Positions 23,805 to 31,213 of a stretch of DNA of 64,000 nt are shown here, piece by piece (positions within the stretch are counted from its first letter, which is position 1; every line of letters starts with the position of its first letter). Origin of the DNA: an uncultured Sphingomonas sp. (GTDB taxonomy: Bacteria; Pseudomonadota; Alphaproteobacteria; Sphingomonadales; Sphingomonadaceae); NCBI RefSeq assembly GCF_934560975.1, contig NZ_CAKTFO010000002.1, forward strand, positions 124,001 to 188,000, given 5' to 3'. The position numbers and the translations under genes are program-made. The notes under the pieces were generated by a model. The model was not told the origin of the DNA, searched no databases, and was given only the letters and a program-made list of their open reading frames with translations.

Positions 23805-25955
23805 CTACGGCCTGATAGCCGGACGAACCACCCACGGGTGGCGATCCGCGCCGATCACGGTTCGGATCGTGCCGGCGGGCAGGTCGATCGCCACGCCGCC
23901 AGTGTCGCGCAAGGCAGGGCCATCCAGCTTCAGCCAGCGCGGTGCGCAGGCGCGCGGCAGGCGGCGGTCGCTGACGACGATGTCCGCCCACCGGCAGGAT
24001 GCGACGAAGCCCGGCCAGTCAAGGAAATAGGGGCTGCGGGTGGCAAGGATGCGCCAGCTCCGTCCGCCCCGGCGAATGGACGCGACGCACGCATCGCGGC
24101 TGCATCGCGCGCCGGGCAAGGTGGCGAGGTCGAGCGCGTCGTCCTGCACGCCCGAACCCGCCGACACCTGTTCACGCACGAAGTCGCCGGCTCGCGGGCG
24201 GAGCAGGTACAAGGCTTCACCCTCGCGTACCGCCAGATGCCTGCCGTCGCCGGTGACCAGCAGATCGGGTGCGGGCGTCGCCAGCGCCCATGCCGCACCG
24301 GCCGTCAACGGAATCCACGCCAGTCGCCGCATCCTGGTCCGCCACAAGGCCAGCCACAGGCCGCCCCCTGTCATCAACAGGAACGCAGCGGTCGGCATGG
24401 ACGGCAGCGCGGCGACCGCACCCGGAGCCGCGGACACGCAATGGGCGATGGCGAGCAGCAGGCGGAGCCCCTGCCCCGCCATCCACCAGACCGGATCGCC
24501 CAACCCGACCGAATCGAGCAGCAGCGCCACCGCCTCCAGCGGCATCACCACAAAGGTGGTGAGCGGAATGGCGACGACGTTGGCGGCCGCCCCGTACAGG
24601 CCCGCGCGGTGGAAATGATAGGCGGCGATCGGCGCCAGCGCCGCCTCCACCAGCAGGCCGGTCGCCAGCAGGGAGACAAGCTCGCGCCCTGCCTTGGCGA
24701 ACCACGGCTCGTCCCGCTTGAGCGCAAGGGCGCGGACGCGGGGATGATCGTGGAATGCGATGATGGCGATCACGGCCGCGAAGCTCAGCTGGAAACTCGG
24801 GCCTACTACCGCCTCCGGCCAGAGGAGCAGCACCGTCATCGCACCGGCCGCGACCAGCCGCAGCGTCACCGCCTCCCGCCCGAGCGCAATGCCGCCCAGC
24901 ACCAACAAGGCCGCCACGCAGGAGCGGACGGTGGGCACCTCCGCCCCCGACAACAGGGTATAGGCGATGCCCGCCAGCGCGCCCGCCCCCGCCGCGATCA
25001 GCAGCAATGGCGTCCGCAACGCCATCCACCGCGACAAGGCCAGCAGGCGGAGCGTCAGCAGCATCGCCGCCCCGACCACGGCCGTGACATGCAGGCCGCT
25101 GATCGACAGGAGATGGGCCAAGCCGGATCGCCGCATCGCATCGGCATCCGCATCGTCGATCGCGCCGGTATCGCCGGTCACCAAGGACGCCGCGATCCCG
25201 CCCTCGCTGCCGGCAAGGCGCGACTGGATATGCCCGGTCAGCGCCGTCCGGCAATCCTCCACCCACCCGCTGAAGCCGGTTCCCGCCGGTGCGGGCGCGA
25301 CCGTGGCGACCGGCCCCAGTGCCTTGCCGGTCGCCCCCAGCCGCTTGAACCAGGCGACCCGCGCAAAATCGTATGCGCCCGGCAGAGCGGGAGGCGGCGG
25401 TGGGACCAGCCGTGCCCGTAGCCTTACCGTGGCCCCACCCCGGATCGCGGGCGGCATCGCGGCCTGGTCCACATTCACCCGCACGCGGGGCGGAAGGCCA
25501 GGCTGGGGGCGCGACACCAGCACCAGCCGCACGAGGTTGCGCGCAGGCAGGCGCTGGATCGACTCCACCCGCCCCTCCAGCGCGAACATGGCGGGGCGGG
25601 TCAGCACGGGTGCCGCAACATGGCTGCTCCGCCCCGAGGCGAGCAGACATCCCGTCACCATGGCGACCATGAATATCGCCGCGGCGCGGGTCGCCCGGCC
25701 GCCCCGGTCGATCGCCAGCAAGGCAGCGGCGACGGCCGAGGTCAGCAGCAGAAAGATCTGCCAGGCCCGCGCATCCGGCAGGCCGAACCAGGCGGCGATG
25801 CCGGCGCCCAGGCCGACCGGCAGCCACAAGGCCAGCTGGTCCCGTTCCGCCTCCAGCCATTGTTCCAGGCGCGGCCTGATGTTCCGCACACGCGACGATA
25901 CGCGCCCCGCCCCCGTTTGTCGGGCCGGGATGGCTATGCTACGGGCGCTCACCAT
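23805..25955 (-). CDS. comEC: ComEC/Rec2 family competence channel protein
   Basis: Polytopic inner-membrane protein of about 716 residues that forms the DNA-uptake channel in competent cells. Seen are an N-terminal membrane pair with a DUF4131-like soluble part, then the Competence domain (RRSGLAHLLSISGLHVTAVVG, GAEVPTVRSCVAALLVLGG, PSFQLSFAAVIAI). The C-terminal metallo-beta-lactamase-like part is short and lacks the HxHxDH metal motif, so it is probably non-catalytic. The ATG at 25955 is the first sensible Met; a GTG near 25888 is an alternative. It is divergent from gltX, 43 bases away. Confidence 0.87.
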   Translation of the reverse strand: MVSARSIAIPARQTGAGRVSSRVRNIRPRLEQWLEAERDQLALWLPVGLGAGIAAWFGLPDARAWQIFLLLTSAVAAALLAIDRGGRATRAAAIFMVAMVTGCLLASGRSSHVAAPVLTRPAMFALEGRVESIQRLPARNLVRLVLVSRPQPGLPPRVRVNVDQAAMPPAIRGGATVRLRARLVPPPPPALPGAYDFARVAWFKRLGATGKALGPVATVAPAPAGTGFSGWVEDCRTALTGHIQSRLAGSEGGIAASLVTGDTGAIDDADADAMRRSGLAHLLSISGLHVTAVVGAAMLLTLRLLALSRWMALRTPLLLIAAGAGALAGIAYTLLSGAEVPTVRSCVAALLVLGGIALGREAVTLRLVAAGAMTVLLLWPEAVVGPSFQLSFAAVIAIIAFHDHPRVRALALKRDEPWFAKAGRELVSLLATGLLVEAALAPIAAYHFHRAGLYGAAANVVAIPLTTFVVMPLEAVALLLDSVGLGDPVWWMAGQGLRLLLAIAHCVSAAPGAVAALPSMPTAAFLLMTGGGLWLALWRTRMRRLAWIPLTAGAAWALATPAPDLLVTGDGRHLAVREGEALYLLRPRAGDFVREQVSAGSGVQDDALDLATLPGARCSRDACVASIRRGGRSWRILATRSPYFLDWPGFVASCRWADIVVSDRRLPRACAPRWLKLDGPALRDTGGVAIDLPAGTIRTVIGADRHPWVVRPAIRP

Positions 25956-25998
25956 TTCACGGGTCGCATCACGCGGCCAAGCTTGGGAGATTGCCGCT

Positions 25999-27429
25999 TT
26001 GGGCGCAAGCATCGCCGCGGGCGGAAAGGTCGTGACGCGCTTTGCGCCCTCGCCCACCGGCTTCCTTCATATCGGCGGCGCACGCACCGCCTTGTTCAAC
26101 TGGCTGTACGCCCGGCACATGGGCGGCAGGTTCCTGCTGCGGATCGAGGATACGGATCGCGCCCGCTCGACCGAGCCGGCGATTGCCGCAATCCTGGATG
26201 GGATGCGCTGGCTCGGCCTCGATTGGGACGGCGAGGAAGTCTACCAGTTCGCCCGCGCCAGCCGCCATGCCGAGGTGGCGTTCCAACTGCTGGAACAGGG
26301 CAATGCCTACCAATGCTTCGCCACCGCCGAGGAATTGGAGGAGATGCGGGCGCAGCAGCGCGCGGCCAAGCTGCCGCTGCGCTATGACGGCCGCTGGCGC
26401 AATCGCGATCCGAAGGAGGCGCCCGAAGGCGCGCCGTTCGTGGTCCGGCTGAAGGCGGAGACGGAGGGCGAAACCACCATCCACGATCGCGTGCAGGGCG
26501 ACGTCACCGTCCGCAATGCCGAGTTGGACGACATGGTGCTGCTCCGCTCCGACGGTACGCCTACCTATATGTTGGCGGTGGTCGTCGACGATCACGACAT
26601 GGGCGTGACCCACGTGATCCGCGGCGACGACCATTTGAACAACGCCTTCCGCCAGCTCGGCATCTATCGTGCGATGGGCTGGGCGGAGCCGACCTATGCG
26701 CATATCCCTTTAATACACGGTTCGGACGGGGCGAAGCTGTCCAAGCGGCATGGCGCGCTGGGCGTGGAAGCCTATCGCGACGAGATGGGGATGCTGCCCG
26801 AGGCAGTAGGCAACTACCTGCTGCGCCTCGGCTGGGGCCATGGCGACGAGGAGATCATCGCCCGCGACCGCGCGGTCGAGCTGTTCGACCTGGACGCGGT
26901 CGGCCGCTCGCCCTCCCGCTTCGACCTGAAGAAGCTGGAAAACATCAACGGCCATTATCTGCGCGAGGCGGACGATGGCCGGCTGGCGCAACTGGTGGCG
27001 CCGAAGGTGGCGGGTGCCGACGGCCGGGAGGCGATCGACTTGCTGCGTCGCGCCATGCCGGTCCTGAAGGTTCGCGCCAAGTCGATCAACGAAATAGCGG
27101 ACGGCGCGAGCTTCCTGTTTCGCAGCCGCCCCTTGGACGTGGACGAAGCCGCCGCCAAGCTGCTAGATGAGTCGGCGCGCGAGCTTCTGGCACGCGCCCG
27201 GGACATGCTGGCCGGGGTAGAAGCCTGGGGCGCGGACGCGCTTGAGGGGGCCATCCGTAGCGTGGCCGAGGAAGCCCAGATCGGTTTGGGCAAGGTCGCG
27301 CAGCCGCTGCGCGCCGCGCTCACCGGTCGGACGACCTCGCCTGGTATTTTCGATGTGCTGGTCCTGCTCGGTCGCGAGGAGAGCCTGGCACGCCTGTCGG
27401 ATCAGGTCGATCCGGCTGAAGCGAATTGA
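25999..27429 (+). CDS. gltX: Glutamyl-tRNA synthetase
   Basis: Class I aminoacyl-tRNA synthetase of about 476 residues that charges tRNA-Glu. The HIGH-type motif is FAPSPTGFLHIGGARTALFNW and the KMSKS-type motif is AKLSKRHG. The anticodon-binding C-terminal domain includes LTGRTTSPGIFDVL. The TTG at 25999 (MGASIAAGG) is chosen for the GGGAGA site eight bases upstream; a GTG at 26032 would still keep the whole catalytic domain. gltA starts 14 bases after the stop, so they are likely co-transcribed. Confidence 0.95.
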   Translation: MGASIAAGGKVVTRFAPSPTGFLHIGGARTALFNWLYARHMGGRFLLRIEDTDRARSTEPAIAAILDGMRWLGLDWDGEEVYQFARASRHAEVAFQLLEQGNAYQCFATAEELEEMRAQQRAAKLPLRYDGRWRNRDPKEAPEGAPFVVRLKAETEGETTIHDRVQGDVTVRNAELDDMVLLRSDGTPTYMLAVVVDDHDMGVTHVIRGDDHLNNAFRQLGIYRAMGWAEPTYAHIPLIHGSDGAKLSKRHGALGVEAYRDEMGMLPEAVGNYLLRLGWGHGDEEIIARDRAVELFDLDAVGRSPSRFDLKKLENINGHYLREADDGRLAQLVAPKVAGADGREAIDLLRRAMPVLKVRAKSINEIADGASFLFRSRPLDVDEAAAKLLDESARELLARARDMLAGVEAWGADALEGAIRSVAEEAQIGLGKVAQPLRAALTGRTTSPGIFDVLVLLGREESLARLSDQVDPAEAN

Positions 27430-27443
27430 TGGAGTTAGGTGGA

Positions 27444-28724
27444 ATGACCGACAGCACGATCAGCATCGGCGACAAGACGACCAACTATCCGGTGCTGAAG
27501 GGGACCACCGGCCCCGACGTCGTCGATATCCGCAAATTCTATGCCCAGACGGGCGCCTTCACCTATGATCCGGGCTTCACCTCGACTGCCAGTTGCGAAA
27601 GCGGGCTGACCTATATCGATGGTGACGAAGGCGTGCTGCTCCACCGCGGCTATCCGATCGACCAATTGGCCGAACAGTCCAGCTTCATGGAAGTCGCCTA
27701 CCTGCTGCTGCATGGCGAGCTGCCGTCCAAGGACGAGCTGGACACGTTCGTCAACACCATCACCCGCCACACGATGCTGCACGAACAGCTGGCGACCTTC
27801 TATCGCGGCTTCCGTCGCGACGCGCACCCGATGGCGATCATGGTCGGCGTGGTCGGCGCGCTCAGCGCCTTCTACCCAGATTCGACCAACATCATCGATC
27901 CCAAGCAGCGCATGGTGTCGATGCACCGCCTGATCGCCAAGATGCCGACCATAGCGGCGATGGCGTACAAGTATAGCGTCGGCCAGCCGTTCGTGTACCC
28001 GCGCAACGACCTGAGCTACACCGCCAACTTCCTGCGCATGACCTTTTCGGTCCCGGCCGAGGAGTATGAGCCCGATCCCGTAATCGTCGACGCGATGGAC
28101 AAGATCTTCATCCTCCACGCCGATCACGAACAGAATGCCTCCACCTCGACCGTGCGCCTTGCCGGGTCGTCGGGCGCCAACCCGTTCGCCTGCATCGCGG
28201 CCGGCATCGCCTGCCTGTGGGGTCCGGCGCATGGCGGCGCGAACGAAGCCGCGCTCAACATGCTGCGCGAGATCGGCACGCCGGATCGCATCCCCGAATA
28301 TATCGCGCGGGCGAAGAACAAGGACGATCCGTTCCGCCTGATGGGCTTCGGCCACCGCGTCTACAAGAACTTCGATCCGCGAGCCAAGGTGATGCAGAAG
28401 ACGGCGGAGGCCGTTCTGAACAAGCTGGGCGTGCAGGATCCGATCTTCGACGTGGCGCGTGAGCTTGAGCAGATCGCGCTGAAGGACGATTACTTCATCT
28501 CCAAGAAGCTCTACCCGAACGTGGACTTCTATTCGGGCGTGATCCTGTCGGCGATCGGTTTCCCGACCACCATGTTCACCGTGCTGTTCGCCCTCGCCCG
28601 CACCGTCGGCTGGGTGGCGCAGTGGAACGAGATGATCTCCGATCCTGAGCAGCGCATCGGTCGCCCCCGCCAGCTGTACACCGGCCCGACCACGCGCGAT
28701 TACGTGGGCATCGGCCAGCGTTGA
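27444..28724 (+). CDS. gltA: Citrate synthase
   Basis: Type II citrate synthase of 426 residues that condenses acetyl-CoA and oxaloacetate at the entry of the TCA cycle. Catalytic-site blocks: YIDGDEGVLLHRGYPI, HADHEQNASTSTVRL, GPAHGGANEAALNML (His) and GFGHRVYKNFDPRAK (His), and the C-terminal IGRPRQLYTGP. The ATG at 27444 begins MTDSTISIG, with GGAG nine bases upstream. Immediately after gltX, as in many alphaproteobacteria. Confidence 0.98.
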   Translation: MTDSTISIGDKTTNYPVLKGTTGPDVVDIRKFYAQTGAFTYDPGFTSTASCESGLTYIDGDEGVLLHRGYPIDQLAEQSSFMEVAYLLLHGELPSKDELDTFVNTITRHTMLHEQLATFYRGFRRDAHPMAIMVGVVGALSAFYPDSTNIIDPKQRMVSMHRLIAKMPTIAAMAYKYSVGQPFVYPRNDLSYTANFLRMTFSVPAEEYEPDPVIVDAMDKIFILHADHEQNASTSTVRLAGSSGANPFACIAAGIACLWGPAHGGANEAALNMLREIGTPDRIPEYIARAKNKDDPFRLMGFGHRVYKNFDPRAKVMQKTAEAVLNKLGVQDPIFDVARELEQIALKDDYFISKKLYPNVDFYSGVILSAIGFPTTMFTVLFALARTVGWVAQWNEMISDPEQRIGRPRQLYTGPTTRDYVGIGQR

Positions 28725-29102
28725 TCCGGTTTCCGCGTCATGCCGGTACCCGTCCGGCATGCGCGGACTACCGCCCTCTGTGCGGGAGGCGTGTGGGGGG
28801 CTCTACTCACGGCTCAGCAGGTTCACCCTCTTGCCGGACGGAGAACTGCGGCGGCAAGAGGCTGTGCCGCCGGCCCTGTCGCTGATCTAATGATAGGCGC
28901 CCGGGTCTTTAGACGACGTCATCTCCGGCCTGGCTTGCAATATTCTCGCTTGCTGTACGAACTCGGCAGTGTCCACTTCGAAAACGGCTCGGCCTGTGCT
29001 GGAAACATGGGTGCGTTTCCCCCCACAGCCGGAACAGCGCAGATGCTGCACGGTTCGTGCAACGAGCCTGCGCTTTGCAGGCCGGTGAGAAGAGGATCGG
29101 TC
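28725..29102 (+). other. 378-base gene-free region with hairpin and stress promoter
   Basis: No coding frame here has the bias of the genome; the frame that runs into the downstream gene is Cys- and Arg-rich and unlike a protein. A 10-bp perfect stem (CCTCTTGCCG at 28827-28836, CGGCAAGAGG at 28852-28861) without a U run may end the gltA transcript. The EcfG-type promoter described separately fills the 3' part. Base composition is less GC-rich around 28880-28990. Confidence 0.55.
29031..29055 (+). promoter_or_regulatory. EcfG-type general stress promoter
   Basis: GGAAC (29031-29035) and GGTT (29052-29055) are separated by 16 bases, the same architecture as at 19577-19601. The downstream ATG is 47 bases past the -10 element. 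Confidence 0.72.
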
Positions 29103-29624
29103 ATGACTCAGGCATCAGCCCTTTTCGATACCCATGCAGAGGCCGAGCGGGCCGTCTCTGAATTGCGCACCCTGGGCGTTAACGATAGCGACCTGTCAGT
29201 CATCGCCCATCATGGCGGGACCACCACCGCCCGATCGGGCGACGGCGAAATCACCGATGAGCATCATCGCAACGTCATTCGCGGCATCCTGGGCGGTGGC
29301 GCGCTGGGTGCAGGCCTGGGCGTGGCCGCGCTCGCCATCCCGGGTGTGGGGCCACTCGCCGCAGCCGGCGCGATTGCCGCATCGGCGGTGCCGGAAGCGA
29401 TCGGCATCGGTGCGCTGATCGGCGCAATCGGCGGCAGCATGAACGAGGTGCTGACCAAGCATGGCGTGGACGAGGAGGATGCGCGTTACTATGGCGACCG
29501 GCTGAAAGAGGGCGGCGTCCTCGTCACCGTTGCGGATGCCGGGCTGGACGGCGACCGGGTGCGCGACGTCCTCTATCGTAATGGCGGCCACAATTCGGCG
29601 CAGGCGCGAACCGCGACTTTGTAG
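29103..29624 (+). CDS. General-stress-like glycine-zipper protein
   Basis: A 173-residue protein. The N-terminal 50 residues (ALFDTHAEAERAVSELRTLGVNDSDLSVI) form the fold of the general stress protein 17M-like domain. The centre is a long Gly/Ala membrane-zipper (GGGALGAGLGVAALAIPGVGP, then IGIGALIGAIGG). The C-terminal part (YYGDRLKEGGVLVTVADAG) completes the domain pair. No signal peptide. The start at 29103 follows GAAGAGG. The EcfG-type promoter upstream fits a stress role; the mechanism is unknown. Confidence 0.85.
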   Translation: MTQASALFDTHAEAERAVSELRTLGVNDSDLSVIAHHGGTTTARSGDGEITDEHHRNVIRGILGGGALGAGLGVAALAIPGVGPLAAAGAIAASAVPEAIGIGALIGAIGGSMNEVLTKHGVDEEDARYYGDRLKEGGVLVTVADAGLDGDRVRDVLYRNGGHNSAQARTATL

Positions 29625-29686
29625 GGGACGACGCACCGGAGACCCTGATGGCCCGGTGCGAACGTCCTGGAAGAGCCAAATCCATC

Positions 29687-29719
29687 TCGACCGGCATGGC
29701 GAACCGCGATGCCGGTCGA
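29687..29719. terminator. Hairpin between convergent genes
   Basis: An 11-bp perfect stem (TCGACCGGCAT at 29687-29697, ATGCCGGTCGA at 29709-29719) with an 11-base loop sits four bases past the tgt stop and 62 bases past the stress-protein stop. No U run, so it may terminate weakly in either direction. Confidence 0.4.
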
Positions 29720-29723
29720 AACC

Positions 29724-30848
29724 CTACGCCTTGGCGGCGTGATATCGCTCGCGGAAGGCGGTCGCCCACGCAGTCAGGCTGCCGGCTGAGATCGCGTCGC
29801 GCAATCCCGCCATAACCTGTTGATAGAACCATAGATTGTGCTGGGTCAGCAGCATCGCGCCGAGCATCTCGCCGGATTTGGTGAGGTGGTGGAGATAGGC
29901 CATGCCCCATCCCGCGATGGGTGAGTCCGGATCCAGCGGGGACAGGTCCTCCGCCCATTTGGCGTTGCGCAAATTGACCGGGCCGTTCCAGGTGAAGGCC
30001 TGGCCGTTGCGCCCGCTCCGCGTCGGCAGCACGCAATCGAACATGTCGATGCCGCGCTCCACCGCGCCGACGATGTCGTCGGGCTTGCCCACACCCATCA
30101 GGTAGCGCGGCTTCTCTGCATCGAGCTGGCCCGGCGCATAATCGAGACAGGCGAACATCGCCTCCTGCCCCTCGCCCACGGCGAGGCCGCCGACCGCATA
30201 GCCGTCAAAGTCGATGTCGAGCAGCGCATCGGCGGATGCCTTGCGCAGCCCTTCGTCCAGCGCGCCCTGCTGGATACCGAAGATCGCCGCTCCCTCGGCA
30301 TGGGCGCCGCCGCCGTCGAACGCCGCGCGCGACCGCCGCGCCCACCGCATCGACCGCTCCATCGCAGCCGCCTGGACGTCACGGGTCGAGGTGGTCGGCA
30401 CCAGTTCATCGAATGCCATGACGATGTCGGAGCCGAGCAGGCGCTGGATCTCGATCGAGCGTTCCGGGCTCAACAGATGCGCCGATCCGTCCAGGTGGCT
30501 CTTGAACGCCACCCCATCCTCGCTGCGCTTGGTCAAGGCGGACAGGCTCATCACCTGATAGCCGCCGCTGTCGGTCAGGATCGGCCGGTCCCAACCCGAA
30601 AAAGCGTGCAGGCCACCCAGCTTGGCGACTCGTTCCGCACCCGGGCGGAGCATCAGGTGATAGGTATTGCCGAGGATGATGTCGGCGCCGGTGTCGCGCA
30701 CCTCGGCCGGGCGCATCGCCTTGACCGTGCCGGCGGTACCGACCGGCATGAAGGCGGGCGTGCGGATCACGCCGCGACGCATCGCGATCGTGCCCGTACG
30801 CGCCTTGCCGTCCGTGGCGGCGATGGTGAAGCGGAAGCGTTCGCTCAT
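29724..30848 (-). CDS. tgt: tRNA-guanine transglycosylase, zinc cysteines absent
   Basis: Exchanges guanine-34 of tRNA Asp, Asn, His and Tyr for preQ1 in queuosine synthesis. 374 residues, normal length. Active-site blocks are intact: NTYHLMLRPG, LTDSGGYQVMSL, MAFDELV and FDCVLPTRSGRNGQAF with the nucleophile Asp. The bacterial zinc site CxCxxC before AYLHHL is missing: the segment reads DPDSPIAGWGMAYLHHL, so all three Cys are replaced while the His remains. The ATG at 30848 (MSERFRFT) is the natural start. It is the third gene of a minus-strand run after hrpB and the complex I subunit; queA of the same pathway is about 8 kb away. Confidence 0.92.
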   Translation of the reverse strand: MSERFRFTIAATDGKARTGTIAMRRGVIRTPAFMPVGTAGTVKAMRPAEVRDTGADIILGNTYHLMLRPGAERVAKLGGLHAFSGWDRPILTDSGGYQVMSLSALTKRSEDGVAFKSHLDGSAHLLSPERSIEIQRLLGSDIVMAFDELVPTTSTRDVQAAAMERSMRWARRSRAAFDGGGAHAEGAAIFGIQQGALDEGLRKASADALLDIDFDGYAVGGLAVGEGQEAMFACLDYAPGQLDAEKPRYLMGVGKPDDIVGAVERGIDMFDCVLPTRSGRNGQAFTWNGPVNLRNAKWAEDLSPLDPDSPIAGWGMAYLHHLTKSGEMLGAMLLTQHNLWFYQQVMAGLRDAISAGSLTAWATAFRERYHAAKA

Positions 30849-30879
30849 GATCCGCAACCGGCGTCAGCGCCCGCGCGAA

Positions 30880-31182
30880 TCAGAAAGAGATGTCCACGCC
30901 CCGAAAATTGTCGGCGTAAGTCTGCAGCTTGATGCGCCGCTCCACCTCACTCGGCGTGACGTGGTAGCTGAGGCCGTGCCGGTCGCAATAGGCCTTGGCC
31001 GCATCCAGCGTCGGGAAGCTGAGGCGTACCTGCTCGCGCGTGTCGCCCGATCCGGCCCAACCGGTCAGCGGGTCGGCGCGCTTCGCCTCGCGCGGTTCAT
31101 ATTCCACCAGCCACAGCCCGTCATGGGCACGGCCAGATTGCATGCTGCTCTTGATGCGTTCATGGATGCGCGCCTGGGTCAT
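30880..31182 (-). CDS. Complex I accessory subunit, NDUFS4/18-kDa type
   Basis: A 100-residue protein of the 'ETC complex I subunit conserved region' family, the bacterial counterpart of mitochondrial NDUFS4. Seen are RIHERIKSSMQSGRAHDGLWLVE, TGWAGSGDTREQVRLSFPTLDAAKAYCDRHGL and LQTYADNFRG, in the usual order. It is thought to stabilise NADH dehydrogenase at the peripheral arm. It lies 31 bases from both neighbours in the hrpB-to-tgt run. The family is largely alphaproteobacterial and mitochondrial. Confidence 0.93.
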   Translation of the reverse strand: MTQARIHERIKSSMQSGRAHDGLWLVEYEPREAKRADPLTGWAGSGDTREQVRLSFPTLDAAKAYCDRHGLSYHVTPSEVERRIKLQTYADNFRGVDISF

Positions 31183-31213
31183 GCGGCACCGTCTATCGCG
31201 CCCCGTGCCAGGG

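Noticed and set aside
23838..25421. A 527-codon plus-strand frame opposite comEC
   Set aside because: Gln/Arg-rich composition typical of antisense to membrane-protein genes in high GC.
27435..28760. A 441-codon minus-strand frame covering gltA
   Set aside because: Shadow of citrate synthase codons. No ribosome site or family match.
28740..29102. Upstream extension of the 29103 stress gene
   Set aside because: The in-frame 121 residues are Cys- and Arg-rich, the promoter lies inside them, and the ATG at 29103 has a good ribosome site.
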